Of a stretch of 64,000 nucleotides of DNA, positions 51,351 through 61,658 are shown piece by piece. The position numbers were made by a program, and so were the translations under genes. Numbering within the stretch: the stretch's first letter is position 1; every line of letters begins with the position of its first letter. The notes beneath the pieces were generated by a model. The model made no database searches. It saw nothing but the letters and a program-made list of their open reading frames with translations, and was not told the origin of the DNA. Origin of the DNA: Aquimarina latercula DSM 2041 (GTDB taxonomy: Bacteria > Bacteroidota > Bacteroidia > Flavobacteriales > Flavobacteriaceae); assembly GCF_000430645.1 (NCBI RefSeq), contig NZ_AUMK01000013.1, forward strand, positions 1-64,000, written 5' to 3'.

Positions 51351-53792
51351 TTAAAGCTTTAAGTAAAAAGTGAATTTAAAAGCGATATTGTCTTCTAGTT
51401 TTGGTAAATGATATGCCCCATATCTATAGGCAAAGCTCAACCCAAAGCCAGCAAAAAGCTTATTTATTTCGAATCCAGATTCTTGATATCCTTGCTGTAG
51501 GGAATTGAAATTAACTCCTTGGTGCTTATCACGATTACTTACATCTCCAATAGCGTATCGAGTTATTAAAACCATTTCAGGTTTTAGCCAACTAGCTATT
51601 TTAAAAGGCCTTAATCGGTGTCTGACCTGCAGTGTAGCTAATCTATCGCTAAAAAACTCACTAAAATACATGGTTTCAAAACTTCTTCGTCCTGCAACAG
51701 AAAACCTCTGAAAGATAGTTTCTTTTGTTGGGGCATTGGGATATGCGTGGTATAAATGTGTTAATGGGATATCTCCGCTGGCAATATCAGCTTCAAGAAG
51801 TAAACTAGTGCTCGATTGATTAAGACGGTTAATAATGTATTCCGCTTTGACTCCAATTTTACTATAGTTAAAATCACTATCAAATACGCCTTTGTATCCT
51901 TGGGTGTATTGAGCTGTTATTTTTGGATAACCATCTTGTATTTCTTTAAATCCACTAGGAGTTTTTAAGAATTTACTAAATGGACTCCATCTAAGTGCAA
52001 TTGTGGATTCTGCTGTTTTGTAGCTGGAGAAGGAATTACCATTATTGAGATATGTATAGCCTCCTGTTTGATCAATGTTACTTACAGAAAATTGAGTTTC
52101 GGATAATAATTTAGGTAAAATTCTATGTTGTAAGCTTGTGCTCCAGGTTCTGTGTTTATAATAAAAATCAATATTTACTAAGCGTGGTTCAAATAAAGAA
52201 TAAACACGTCTGTCGGTTAGATAAAAGAAACTTCCAACTTCTTTGAGGTCATCTGTGTAATTTATGTTTAACCAAGATCCTGAATCTTTATTAAGTAAAA
52301 CACCGCCGCCAAGACCGAATTTAAACCTTCCATCTCGAAATCCATAAACTAAGTATCCTTCGGTGCGGAATCGTTTAGAGAATTTCTCATTGGTTAAACC
52401 TCCGATTCCTAAACGTAAACCTTCAAAATTATTATATTTTATAGGATAGGTTAGGTCAAAGTCAAAAAAACCAACGGGATAATACCCAATATTAAAACTT
52501 TGAATAACGTCTATTCTTCTTTCAATATTTTGAGCTTGAACAATACTGTCTACTATTGAAAAAGAATTTAGATCTTTTGCTGTAATTGCACTTGTTCGAT
52601 ATTTATTCCAATAATCTTCATCTCTGGTAGTGGCTTCAGGATCTATTTCTATAGCAGATTGTTGCAGTTTAATTTTGACATCTTTTTTGGTATTGTAGTC
52701 AAAGAAATCTGTTTTTGAAATTAGAAAATCATTATTGCCGGTAAAACTTTTCTTGTCATTCCCTAATCTACCGACAGATATTTGTCCACCAAACAAAGTT
52801 ACTTTCTGTTTTCCGATCCCCGGTCTTATGGTAACTTCTTGATTTAGTGGAAACCATAATTTTTCTTTTGGATCATATTTAAAATCGTGATTTACTAGGA
52901 CATTGAGTTCTCCTCTTAGTTCTGCTACTGCCTTTTGGATAGCAAGTGTTTCCATGTCTAAGTATAAAACACCTTCTAAACTGGCAATTCTTTTGGATCT
53001 TCTAGGTTGGAATAGAATTACGTATGCAGGCCTTTTTCCTTGGGTAGTATCTAAAACTTTATAATAATAGTTTTTGAGGGCCCTATTGGATAAAGGTCCA
53101 GCATATCTGTTATTAAAGATTACATAGTTTTCTTTATACAGCGAATTGGATTGAATTTTAATGCCTAGAACATTGTAAACTGGTTTGTTAAAACCTGTCA
53201 TTCTCGAAGCAAGAACGCTTTCTTTTTCATCACGCCCCTTATTAAACTCATGTAGGCTAACTTTTTCTGAAAGAAAAGAATGTGCGTCATTAAAAATCCG
53301 TTCCATATCTACTTTTGTAGTGTCCGGAGTTTCAAACGTAGCCTGATTATCTTCAGTAATTTTAAATTTATTATAAGTTTTATAGCTATAACTTTTTAAT
53401 GCCTTGTTAGGGTTGTTTTTTGTTTTATTTGATATAGCTTGTTTGATAATATTAGAAGCAACGCTTCCTGGGATATCAAGTTTTACTGCTGCTAGATTTT
53501 CTGATTTAGGAGAAAGCTGTATTTCTACCTTAACAATATCTTCTGATTTAATGGAGAAGTTCTTGGTAGTGTACCCTATGTAGCTAACAGTTAAGTTTAT
53601 TGGATAACTTTCGCATCGTATTACGAATTCTCCAGTCGATGAGGTTAGTGCATATGAATTATGATCCGTTTTTACCGTAGCGAACGGTAATGCTTGGTTG
53701 GTGCTTTGATCAATTACTTTTCCGGTAATGCTAATTTGAGATAGTACAACAAAATGAGTAAAAAATAATAAACAGAAGAGTTTGTTTTGCAT
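51351..53792 (-). CDS. DUF5686 outer-membrane protein with carboxypeptidase-like regulatory domain
   Basis: 813 residues from the ATG at 53790-53792 (MQNKLFCLLFFTHFVVLSQ signal peptide); the frame extends to 53828. A CarboxypepD_reg-like domain follows at about 22-105 (ITGKVIDQSTNQALPFATVKT), then the DUF5686 middle region (KNNPNKALKSYSYKTYNKF, NRYAGPLSNRALKNYYYKVLDT) and a C-terminal beta barrel ending FKFTFYLKL. Such proteins are common in Bacteroidota outer membranes without known function. A hairpin terminator (53823) separates it from frr. Confidence 0.9.
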   Translation of the reverse strand: MQNKLFCLLFFTHFVVLSQISITGKVIDQSTNQALPFATVKTDHNSYALTSSTGEFVIRCESYPINLTVSYIGYTTKNFSIKSEDIVKVEIQLSPKSENLAAVKLDIPGSVASNIIKQAISNKTKNNPNKALKSYSYKTYNKFKITEDNQATFETPDTTKVDMERIFNDAHSFLSEKVSLHEFNKGRDEKESVLASRMTGFNKPVYNVLGIKIQSNSLYKENYVIFNNRYAGPLSNRALKNYYYKVLDTTQGKRPAYVILFQPRRSKRIASLEGVLYLDMETLAIQKAVAELRGELNVLVNHDFKYDPKEKLWFPLNQEVTIRPGIGKQKVTLFGGQISVGRLGNDKKSFTGNNDFLISKTDFFDYNTKKDVKIKLQQSAIEIDPEATTRDEDYWNKYRTSAITAKDLNSFSIVDSIVQAQNIERRIDVIQSFNIGYYPVGFFDFDLTYPIKYNNFEGLRLGIGGLTNEKFSKRFRTEGYLVYGFRDGRFKFGLGGGVLLNKDSGSWLNINYTDDLKEVGSFFYLTDRRVYSLFEPRLVNIDFYYKHRTWSTSLQHRILPKLLSETQFSVSNIDQTGGYTYLNNGNSFSSYKTAESTIALRWSPFSKFLKTPSGFKEIQDGYPKITAQYTQGYKGVFDSDFNYSKIGVKAEYIINRLNQSSTSLLLEADIASGDIPLTHLYHAYPNAPTKETIFQRFSVAGRRSFETMYFSEFFSDRLATLQVRHRLRPFKIASWLKPEMVLITRYAIGDVSNRDKHQGVNFNSLQQGYQESGFEINKLFAGFGLSFAYRYGAYHLPKLEDNIAFKFTFYLKL

Positions 53793-53822
53793 TATCCGAT
53801 TTGATTCATAGTAATTGAAGAT

Positions 53823-53858
53823 ATACAAAAGTGTTTTGTTCTTAAAACACTTTTGTAT
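53823..53858. terminator. Hairpin between frr and the DUF5686 gene
   Basis: Perfect 15-bp inverted repeat (arms ATACAAAAGTGTTTT at 53823-53837 and AAAACACTTTTGTAT at 53844-53858) with a 6-base loop. It follows frr by 21 bases on the minus strand. The T-tract is inside the stem, so termination efficiency is uncertain. Confidence 0.75.
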
Positions 53859-53879
53859 ACTATTGTTTTTGAAAAAGTA

Positions 53880-54443
53880 TTATACAGTCATAATTTCCTT
53901 TTCCTTAACTGATAACATTTCATCAATCTTTTTGATGTAACTGTCAGTTAATTGTTGAATATCTGATTCGGCATTTTTTGCCATATCTTCAGATAAACCA
54001 TCTTTTTCTAATTTTTTAATTTCATTGTTGGCATTTTTACGGTCATTACGTACACCAACTTTTGAGTCTTCTGCTTCTGCTTTCGCTTGTTTTACTAAAT
54101 CTCTACGACGTTCTTCGGTTAGAGGCGGTACACTAATGATAACGCTTTCTCCATTGTTCATAGGATTAAAACCAAGATTAGCTATCAAAATTGCTTTTTC
54201 GATTTCTTGAATTAAAGATTTTTCGAATGGTTGGATCGTAATTGTTCTTGCATCTGGTGTATTTACATTTCCTACCTGGTTTAATGGCGTAGGATTTCCG
54301 TAATACTCAACCATAACACCACTAAGCATTGCTGGTGATGCTTTTCCTGCTCTTATAACAATTAGTTGTTTTTCTAAATGGGCGATAGCACCCTGCATAG
54401 ATTCTTTAGTTGAATCCAGAATAAAATCTACTTCTTCGTTCAT
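53880..54443 (-). CDS. frr: Ribosome recycling factor
   Basis: 187 residues, the usual size. Three-helix bundle signature: IRAGKASPAMLSGVMVEYYGNPTPLNQVGNVNTPDARTITIQPFEKSLIQEIEKAI, then VRNDRKNANNEIKKLEKDG. It splits post-termination ribosomes with EF-G. It follows pyrH by 58 bases in the conserved order rplM-rpsI-rpsB-tsf-pyrH-frr. Confidence 0.97.
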   Translation of the reverse strand: MNEEVDFILDSTKESMQGAIAHLEKQLIVIRAGKASPAMLSGVMVEYYGNPTPLNQVGNVNTPDARTITIQPFEKSLIQEIEKAILIANLGFNPMNNGESVIISVPPLTEERRRDLVKQAKAEAEDSKVGVRNDRKNANNEIKKLEKDGLSEDMAKNAESDIQQLTDSYIKKIDEMLSVKEKEIMTV

Positions 54444-54501
54444 CGTAATATAATTCTTTTCTTTTTTTAGTTGATCAAAAAACGAGCCACTTTTTGTCTT
54501 G

Positions 54502-55209
54502 TTACAGATTTACCTTTGTTCCGATAGATTCTCCAGAAATGACCTTTAATAAATTTCCTGTTTTATTCATATCAAAAACTATGATAGGTAATTCATTTTC
54601 CTGGCTTAACGTAAAGGCGGTTGTATCCATAACTTTAAGTCCCTTGCTTAAAACATCATCAAATGTAATAAAATCAAATTTAGTGGCTTGAGAATCTTTT
54701 TCGGGATCTGCTGTGTAGATTCCATCTACTCTTGTTCCTTTAAGAATAACATCGGCGTTAATTTCTATAGCTCTTAATACTGCTGCAGAATCTGTAGTAA
54801 AATAAGGGTTACCGGTTCCTCCACCAAAAATTACAACTCTTCCTTTTTCTAAATGCCTAATCGCTCTTCTTTTGATGAACGGCTCAGCTACTTCATTAAT
54901 TTTTATTGCAGATTGTAGCCTTGTTGGAATTTCGGCATCTTCTAAAGCACTTTGTAATGCTAATCCATTAATTACAGTTGCAAGCATTCCCATATGATCG
55001 GCTTGCACTCGGTCCATACCTTTGCTGGCTCCTGCAACACCTCTAAAAATATTACCGCCTCCTATAACAATGGCAACTTCTACACCTCTATCAGTTATCT
55101 GTTTGATTTCGTTAGCATATTCTGCTAGTCTTTTAGGATCGATTCCGTATTGACGTTCTCCCATCAGGGCTTCTCCTGATAATTTTAGTAATATTCTGTT
55201 GTATTTCAT
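54502..55209 (-). CDS. pyrH: UMP kinase
   Basis: 235 residues from the second of two adjacent ATGs (55207-55209; 55210-55212 is the alternative). Amino-acid-kinase motifs: [39 protein letters not shown] and [15 protein letters not shown]. It phosphorylates UMP to UDP for pyrimidine synthesis. The neighbourhood with tsf and frr is conserved in bacteria, though here a 455-bp gap follows tsf. Confidence 0.97.
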   Translation of the reverse strand: MKYNRILLKLSGEALMGERQYGIDPKRLAEYANEIKQITDRGVEVAIVIGGGNIFRGVAGASKGMDRVQADHMGMLATVINGLALQSALEDAEIPTRLQSAIKINEVAEPFIKRRAIRHLEKGRVVIFGGGTGNPYFTTDSAAVLRAIEINADVILKGTRVDGIYTADPEKDSQATKFDFITFDDVLSKGLKVMDTTAFTLSQENELPIIVFDMNKTGNLLKVISGESIGTKVNL

Positions 55210-55212
55210 CAT

Positions 55213-55588
55213 TTGCTTGAACTGTGGTGCAAATATAATGATATTCTTAATTTAGAAAATACTTTACTAAGTAAAGGTAAATCTAAAAATAAAAGCTTTA
55301 GAGTATTGTAAATATCGAATGACTAATAAAAAAGGGTTCTTTTCCCCTGACGCCCCTATTGATTGGTCTTTAAGAATGTCATAGGTTTGCCAAAGGAAAA
55401 CATAACAGAGGGAGATGAGGAATATTTTTGAAATAGTGAAGAAGCGTTTTTTGAACTTACAAATTCACGAAAGTGTGATTTGTATTCTAGACTGATTGGG
55501 GAGTTAGTCTTTTTTGGGGTAGCATTTTGGAGGGGTCCAAAATGTTAAAGAAAATGTTTCGGAAACTACTAGAAAGTATTTCGAAAAA
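55213..55588. other. Non-coding gap between pyrH and the tsf terminator
   Basis: No convincing gene or RNA. It contains only very short frames (for example 26 codons on the plus strand) and presumably the pyrH-frr promoter, since the tsf transcript is terminated at 55597. Confidence 0.6.
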
Positions 55589-55589
55589 T

Positions 55590-55625
55590 GACGAAAAAAC
55601 CGCTTCAATCGAAGCGGTTTTTGAT
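55590..55625. terminator. Terminator after tsf (bidirectional)
   Basis: Stem AAACCGCTTC (55597-55606) and GAAGCGGTTT (55611-55620) with T-runs on both strands. It ends the rplM-rpsI-rpsB-tsf transcript read on the minus strand. Confidence 0.92.
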
Positions 55626-55664
55626 TTTTAACACAGGAAATTAATCCTTATTTTTAGTGTTCGA

Positions 55665-56627
55665 CTATAGAGAGATTCTTTCGAAACTTACTACAGAAAC
55701 ATCGCCTAATGTTTTTACGTAGTCTCCAACAGTCTTCTTTTCATCTTTAATGAAGTTTTGATCAAGAAGACATTGCTCTTGATCAAGAGTAGTGTTGTCA
55801 GAAATAAATCTTTCTAATTTACCAGGAAGGATTCTATCCCAAATTTGCTCTGGCTTTCCTTCTGCTTTAAGTTCAGCTTTAAGTTTTTCTTCAGCTTCAG
55901 CTATTACTTGATCAGATAACTGAGATCTTGAGATGAACTGAGGAACATTTTTTAATGTTTTACCAAGTCTACCAAGCTCAATATTTTCTTTCTCTATAGC
56001 AGCGATTCTAGCTTGAGTTTCTGATGCTACAAATTCTGGATCAAAATCTTTGTAAGATAATGTAGTTGCACCCATAGATGCAACCTGCATAGAGATATCT
56101 TTAGCAAGAGCTTCTGCTGAATCAATGCTAGAAGATAATCCTGTAAGAGCACCAATTTTATTACCGTGGATATAAGACCCTACAAAAGGAGCTTCTAAAA
56201 CTTTAAAGTCTCCAATTTCGATTTTTTCACCGATTACTCCTGTTTGTTCAATAAGCTTGTCCTGAACACTCATTCCGTTAAAATCAGCAGCTAATAATTC
56301 TTCTTTAGAAGAACTGTTAAGAGCTAATTCTGCTAATTCTTTTGCTAAAGAAACAAAAGAGTCGTTTTTACCTACGAAATCAGTTTCACAGTTAAGAGAA
56401 ACAATTACACCTTTATTTTTAGCGTCATTAACTTTTGCGATAACTGCTCCTTCAGAAGATTCTCTGTCAGCTCTTTTATCAGCTATTTTTTGTCCTTTTT
56501 CTCTAAGGATTTTTATTGCTTTGTCAAAATCTCCATCAGCTTCAACAAGTGCTTTTTTACAATCCATCATTCCGGCACCTGTAGCTTTACGTAATTTACT
56601 TACTTCTGCGGCTGTAATTTTTGCCAT
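55665..56627 (-). CDS. tsf: Translation elongation factor Ts
   Basis: 320 residues. UBA-like N-terminus and core: VSKLRKATGAGMMDCKKALVEADGDFDKAIKILREKGQ, then VIVSLNCETDFVGKND. It is longer than the E. coli protein (283), as in other Flavobacteria. It recharges EF-Tu with GTP. Lies 163 bases after rpsB. Confidence 0.97.
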   Translation of the reverse strand: MAKITAAEVSKLRKATGAGMMDCKKALVEADGDFDKAIKILREKGQKIADKRADRESSEGAVIAKVNDAKNKGVIVSLNCETDFVGKNDSFVSLAKELAELALNSSSKEELLAADFNGMSVQDKLIEQTGVIGEKIEIGDFKVLEAPFVGSYIHGNKIGALTGLSSSIDSAEALAKDISMQVASMGATTLSYKDFDPEFVASETQARIAAIEKENIELGRLGKTLKNVPQFISRSQLSDQVIAEAEEKLKAELKAEGKPEQIWDRILPGKLERFISDNTTLDQEQCLLDQNFIKDEKKTVGDYVKTLGDVSVVSFERISL

Positions 56628-56790
56628 ATCGTTTAAATATTTAATGTGTTTGTGTAAAAAACAAGTCGCTTAGTTTTTACTATTGTGAAAGTAAAGAACT
56701 AAACGACTCATTAATTTATATTAAAGTTAAGTTTTGTAACTTATTCTTTAATAATATGATTCTTAATGATTGAAAGCAATCAATGAATGT

Positions 56791-57636
56791 TTATTCTTCT
56801 TCTTGCTTGGCTGCTTCAGCTACTGCTGGAGCTTCCTCAACTTTAGCTGGAGCTTCTACAGCAGGTGCTGCTGGAGTTTCAGCTTTAGCAGGTGCCTTTT
56901 TTTCAGCTTTTGCTGAAGCATCTGCTTTAGGAGCTTCTTTAGAAGCTTTTCTTTCACTTAATCCTTCGATAATAGCATCACTTACATAAGTCATTACTTT
57001 GTCGATTGATTTAGAAGCATCATCATTTGCAGGGATTACATACTGAACCTGACGTGGATCAGAGTTAGTATCAACCATTGCAAAAATTGGAATGTTTAAT
57101 TTCTGAGCTTCTTTTACCGCAATATGCTCACGAGTAATATCTACAACAAATAATGCACCAGGTAGACGAGTCATATCAGAGATAGAGCCTAAGTTCTTTT
57201 CTAATTTAGCTCTTAAACGGTCTACTTGTAAACGTTCTTTCTTGGATAATGTGTTGAAAGTACCATCTTTTTTCATTCTATCGATAGCAGCCATTTTCTT
57301 TACGGCTTTACGGATAGTAACGAAATTAGTAAGCATTCCACCAGGCCATCTTTCAGTGATGTAAGGTTGGTTTGCTTTTGCTGCTTTTTCAGCAACGATT
57401 TCTTTTGCTTGTTTTTTGGTAGCAACAAAAAGAATTTTTCTACCAGATGCTGCGATTTTCTTTAAAGCTTCACTTGCTTCGTCAATCTTTGCAGCTGTTT
57501 TGTATAAATTGATGATGTGGATTCCATTACGCTCCATATAAATATATGGTGCCATATTAGGATCCCATCTTCTTGTCAGGTGACCAAAATGTACACCTGC
57601 ATCAAGTAAGTCTTTTACTTCGATATTGTTTGCCAT
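56791..57636 (-). CDS. rpsB: Ribosomal protein uS2
   Basis: 281 residues. Typical core: LLDAGVHFGHLTRRWDPNMAPYIY and GGMLTNFVTIRKAVKKM, then IPIFAMVDTNSDPRQVQYVIPANDDASKSI. The last about 50 residues form an Ala/Lys/Glu/Pro-rich low-complexity tail (KAEKKAPAKAETPAAPAVEA), beyond the E. coli length. Such tails occur in some Bacteroidota S2 proteins. Confidence 0.97.
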   Translation of the reverse strand: MANNIEVKDLLDAGVHFGHLTRRWDPNMAPYIYMERNGIHIINLYKTAAKIDEASEALKKIAASGRKILFVATKKQAKEIVAEKAAKANQPYITERWPGGMLTNFVTIRKAVKKMAAIDRMKKDGTFNTLSKKERLQVDRLRAKLEKNLGSISDMTRLPGALFVVDITREHIAVKEAQKLNIPIFAMVDTNSDPRQVQYVIPANDDASKSIDKVMTYVSDAIIEGLSERKASKEAPKADASAKAEKKAPAKAETPAAPAVEAPAKVEEAPAVAEAAKQEEE

Positions 57637-57668
57637 TTTTGTAATAGTTTACGTTCTGTTGAATTAGC

Positions 57669-57710
57669 AATATTCAAGTGGCTATCGCTTTTGATAAGGC
57701 CTTGAATATT
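57669..57710 (-). promoter_or_regulatory. Hairpin in the rpsI-rpsB intergenic leader
   Basis: 10-bp arms AATATTCAAG (57669-57678) and CTTGAATATT (57701-57710) with an additional inner TATC/GATA pairing, 27 bases before the rpsB start. No T-run, so a leader structure for autoregulation by S2 is more likely than a terminator. Confidence 0.45.
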
Positions 57711-57768
57711 TAGATGCTAAACTAACCTCCCTAAAATCGGGGATAACAACAAATACTGTTTTAATAAA

Positions 57769-58155
57769 TTAACGTTTAGAGAACTGGAATTTCTTACGAG
57801 CTTTCTTCTGTCCGAATTTCTTACGCTCTACCATTCTTGGGTCTCTTGTCAATAAACCTTCTGGTTTAAGGGTTGCTCTGTTTTCTTGATCTAACTCGCA
57901 CATCGCTCTAGATATTGCTAGACGAATTGCTTCAGCCTGTCCTGTGATACCACCTCCATATACGTTTACATTTACATCGAACTTTTCCTCATTGTCTGTT
58001 AGGGCAAAAGGTTGGTTCACTTTGTATTGTAATGTAGCGGTAGGAAAGTAATCGTTAAGATCTTTTTTGTTGATCGTAACTTTTCCAGAACCTTCTTTAA
58101 GGTAAACTCGAGCTACAGCCGTTTTTCTACGACCAATTTTGTGAATAACTTCCAT
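57769..58155 (-). CDS. rpsI: Ribosomal protein uS9
   Basis: 128 residues. [31 protein letters not shown] at the N-terminus and the C-terminal [25 protein letters not shown] tail that reaches the P site. Start overlaps the rplM stop (TAATG). Confidence 0.98.
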   Translation of the reverse strand: MEVIHKIGRRKTAVARVYLKEGSGKVTINKKDLNDYFPTATLQYKVNQPFALTDNEEKFDVNVNVYGGGITGQAEAIRLAISRAMCELDQENRATLKPEGLLTRDPRMVERKKFGQKKARKKFQFSKR

Positions 58156-58610
58156 TACTTAAATTCTTTTAAGTTAATAGTTTTTGGTTGCTGAGCATCT
58201 TGCTTGTGATCTGCTCCAGCATGTACCTTTAAATTACGGAATAAAGCTGCTCCTAATTTGTTTTTAGGTAACATTCCTTTTACCGCTTTTTCGATTAAAC
58301 GCTCTGGGTTTTTGTCAAATAACTCCTGAGCAGTAAGACTTCTTTGCCCTCCAGGGTAACCAGTATGACGGATATACGATTTATCAGTCCACTTTTTTCC
58401 TGTTAAATTGATTTTTTCGGCATTTGTAATAATTACATTATCACCGCAATCAACATGTGGGGTAAAGTTAGGCTTATGCTTTCCTCTTAATAGTATTGCT
58501 ACTACAGAAGATAGACGTCCTAAAGTCTGTCCTTCAGCATCTATATGTAACCATTCCTTAGAAACGGTTGCCTTATTTGCAGATACTGTCTTGTAACTTA
58601 ATGTGTCCAC
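58155..58610 (-). CDS. rplM: Ribosomal protein uL13
   Basis: 151 residues. [56 protein letters not shown] and [13 protein letters not shown] segment [14 protein letters not shown] are diagnostic. First gene of the rplM-rpsI-rpsB-tsf transcript. The 273-bp gap up to the divergent gene at 58884 should hold both promoters, and no clear element is seen there. Confidence 0.98.
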   Translation of the reverse strand: MDTLSYKTVSANKATVSKEWLHIDAEGQTLGRLSSVVAILLRGKHKPNFTPHVDCGDNVIITNAEKINLTGKKWTDKSYIRHTGYPGGQRSLTAQELFDKNPERLIEKAVKGMLPKNKLGAALFRNLKVHAGADHKQDAQQPKTINLKEFK

Positions 58611-58883
58611 ACTAACTAATTTTACTAATTAAACATTCCTTTCCTATATAAAATAGGGGTGCAAATGTACAATTATATATTTATATAGCAAACAGGTAAT
58701 TGATATTATTTTGTGTCTATGATGCGTTGGTTTTCAGATAGATCAATTTCTGATGATTTTTTATGGGTTTTAAACTTAAAATATCTTTTTGGTGTTAATT
58801 TTTTACTAAATATAGATAGTAACTGTGACAAAGATTCATAATTTATGTCCTGTATTAAACATCAATCAACAAAACTAATCAAC

Positions 58884-61580
58884 ATGAAGTACGCGATCCA
58901 TGTGCTAGGATTCCTTCTTTTTACACTGTTTTCGAATGCTCAAGATTCTACAGTGGTGAAAAAAAGAGTTTATACTACGAAACCTCTAAATGGTTCAGAA
59001 GCACCAACAATTAATGGATTAATTGAAGAATCTAGTTGGGATCTGGTAGAATGGTCTGGAGATTTTATTGAAAATGAGCCAGATGAGAATACACCTCCAA
59101 GTCAACAAACAAAATTTAAAATTTTGTATGATCAAAAATACCTATATATCGCTTATAGATGTTATGATACAGAACCCGACAAAATAGAAAAGAGATTATC
59201 TAGAAGGGATGGTTTTGCTGGAGATTGGGTAGAAATTAATTTAGATAGTTATCATGATAAACGAACAGGCTTCTCTTTTACAATTACTGCCGCAGGTGTA
59301 AAAGGAGATGAGTTTATATCTGATAATGGTAATAATTGGGATGGTAGTTGGAATCCTATCTGGTATACAGCAACTAATATAGATGATCAAGGATGGACAG
59401 CAGAGGTTAAGATTCCTTTAAGTCAATTAAAATTTGGTAAGAGTAAAGAACAAATATGGGGTTTACAGGTAAACAGAAGATTTTTTAGAAAAGAAGAGCG
59501 ATCTGTATGGCAGCGAGTACCTCAGGATGCGCCTGGATGGGTTAGTGAGTTTGGCGAGTTACACGGATTAATTGATATAGAGCCGCAAAAACAGTTAGAG
59601 ATTCAACCGTTTGTTGTTACTCAATATGACACTTTCCCCGAAGAAGATGGTAACCCCTTTAGAGATGGAGATGATTTTAAATTGAATGGAGGATTAGATG
59701 CTAAAATTGGGATTACTAATGATCTTACAATGGATTTAACGGTGAATCCTGATTTTGGACAAGTAGAAGCAGATCCTGCGGCTATAGCATTGGATGGTTT
59801 TCAGATATTTTTTAGAGAGCAAAGACCGTTTTTTGTGGAGAATAAAAATATTTTTGATTATCGTTTTGCGAATGGTCAAGATAATGTCTTTTATTCCAGA
59901 AGAATTGGAAGAAGTCCACAAGGTTCTATAGGATCTAGTCCTATTAATACAGAGTTTGTTGATAGGCCAACTAATACAACAATATTAGGTGCTGCTAAGT
60001 TTAGTGGAAAAACAAAGAATGGTTGGTCAATCGGAGTCTTAGAAAGTGTAACACAGCGAGAAATAGCGAAAGTAGAAGACGCCGATGGTAACAGGCGCGA
60101 AACTATTGTAGAGCCTTTGACAAATTATTTTGTTGGTAGAGTTCAGAAAGATTTTAATGATCGTAATACGTATATTGGAGGTATTTTTACGGCTACGAAT
60201 AGAAATCTCGGTGATATTTTGAATATTGATTATGAAGATCCTAATACCGATGAGACTTCAGAATTAGTTGGGTTAAGAGAAAATAATCTAAATTTTTTAA
60301 GAAAATCAGCATATACCGCAGGATTAGATTTTAGACATAATTGGAAAGATAGAAAGTATTTTGTCGAAGGAAATTTAGTAACAAGTCATGTAGAAGGGTC
60401 TAAAGAAGCCATAGAAGCGACCCAAAATGAATTAACACATCTTTTTCAAAGAGTAGATGCAGATCATGTAAAAGTAGATCCTAATAGAACTTCACTTACG
60501 GGTACTGGCGGTAAGCTTATCGGTGGTAAATCAGGTGGTGGAAATTGGAGGTATACCGGAGGGGTTTTTTGGAGGTCGCCAGAATTAGAGTTAAATGACG
60601 TTGGGTTTTTAAGGCAAGCTGATGATATCAGACAATTTGCTAATGTTAGATATTTGTTTTTAAAACCTACTAAATTTTATAGAAGAGCAAATCTGAATTT
60701 TGAGCAAACTTCGGCATTTGATTTTGAAGGAAATTTTAATAGAATTCAATATGAGTTTAATGGTTTTATTAACTATAAAAATAACTGGTGGACAGAAGTA
60801 GGAGCAGCTCATAAGCCCAGAATTTATACAAACACAGTATTAAGAGGGGGTCCTCGCTGGAGATTTTCTGAAGAGAATTTTGCCTTTCTGTTTTTTGGTT
60901 CGGACAGTAGGAAAAAGTTTAATTTTACTATGGGGTATGTTAATTCTGGCGCTAGACAAAATAATTTTACCTTTCATAGATATGTGTTAAGGATGAGATA
61001 CCAACCATTTAATGCATTAAGTATTTCCTTAAATCCAGAATTCGAGAGGAATCCTAATAAAACTCAGTATGTAACAGAAGTAGATTTTGCAGGTACCCCA
61101 AGATATATAACCGCTAGAATCGATCAGCAGACATTAAGCGCAAGTGTTCGTCTAAATTATAATATCAACCCTAATCTTACTATTCAATATTATGGACAAC
61201 CATTTATTTCCAGAGGTACCTATACAGATTTTAATTATGTGAATAATCCTATTGCTTCGGATTTAAATGAGAGAGTTACATTGTATAATGATAATCAAAT
61301 TTCTTTTGCGGATGATTTATACTCTGTGGATGAAAACTTAGATGGCGTAATAGATTATACTATTGATAATCCTGATTTTGCTTTTGTACAGTTTCGATCG
61401 AATTTGGTTTTACGTTGGGAGTATATACCAGGATCAGAGATTTTTCTTGTATGGTCACAAGGAGTTAATGGCTTGGGTGATCCAGGAGATCATCTTTTTA
61501 GGAGTTTAGACAATCAGATTTTTGGTCAGCAACCAGAAAACACATTTTTGATTAAGGCTACTTATAGGTTCGTATTATAA
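58884..61580 (+). CDS. DUF5916 outer-membrane protein with CBM9-like domain
   Basis: 898 residues from the ATG at 58884 (MKYAIHVLGFLLFTLFSNAQ signal peptide). The frame extends to 58845, but those 13 residues precede the signal peptide. CBM9-like domain about 35-220 (APTINGLIEESSWDLVEW, KILYDQKYLYIAYRCYDTEPDKIEKRLSRRD). The DUF5916 barrel follows (DLTMDLTVNPDFGQVEADPAAIALDGFQIFFREQRPFFVENKNIF), with a C-terminal strand ending FLIKATYRFVL. Common in Bacteroidota; function unknown, possibly surface glycan or metabolite binding. Confidence 0.93.
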   Translation: MKYAIHVLGFLLFTLFSNAQDSTVVKKRVYTTKPLNGSEAPTINGLIEESSWDLVEWSGDFIENEPDENTPPSQQTKFKILYDQKYLYIAYRCYDTEPDKIEKRLSRRDGFAGDWVEINLDSYHDKRTGFSFTITAAGVKGDEFISDNGNNWDGSWNPIWYTATNIDDQGWTAEVKIPLSQLKFGKSKEQIWGLQVNRRFFRKEERSVWQRVPQDAPGWVSEFGELHGLIDIEPQKQLEIQPFVVTQYDTFPEEDGNPFRDGDDFKLNGGLDAKIGITNDLTMDLTVNPDFGQVEADPAAIALDGFQIFFREQRPFFVENKNIFDYRFANGQDNVFYSRRIGRSPQGSIGSSPINTEFVDRPTNTTILGAAKFSGKTKNGWSIGVLESVTQREIAKVEDADGNRRETIVEPLTNYFVGRVQKDFNDRNTYIGGIFTATNRNLGDILNIDYEDPNTDETSELVGLRENNLNFLRKSAYTAGLDFRHNWKDRKYFVEGNLVTSHVEGSKEAIEATQNELTHLFQRVDADHVKVDPNRTSLTGTGGKLIGGKSGGGNWRYTGGVFWRSPELELNDVGFLRQADDIRQFANVRYLFLKPTKFYRRANLNFEQTSAFDFEGNFNRIQYEFNGFINYKNNWWTEVGAAHKPRIYTNTVLRGGPRWRFSEENFAFLFFGSDSRKKFNFTMGYVNSGARQNNFTFHRYVLRMRYQPFNALSISLNPEFERNPNKTQYVTEVDFAGTPRYITARIDQQTLSASVRLNYNINPNLTIQYYGQPFISRGTYTDFNYVNNPIASDLNERVTLYNDNQISFADDLYSVDENLDGVIDYTIDNPDFAFVQFRSNLVLRWEYIPGSEIFLVWSQGVNGLGDPGDHLFRSLDNQIFGQQPENTFLIKATYRFVL

Positions 61581-61658
61581 AATTTTTAAAAAGGTTTTAA
61601 GAAAGTTTTTCATCAAGATTTTTTACGTGTATTTTGCAATACTTAAGAAGATTATAAT

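Noticed and set aside
55213..55588. Short plus-strand frame (26 codons) between pyrH and tsf as a gene.
   Set aside because: No supporting start context, composition or neighbour; nothing beyond chance is seen.
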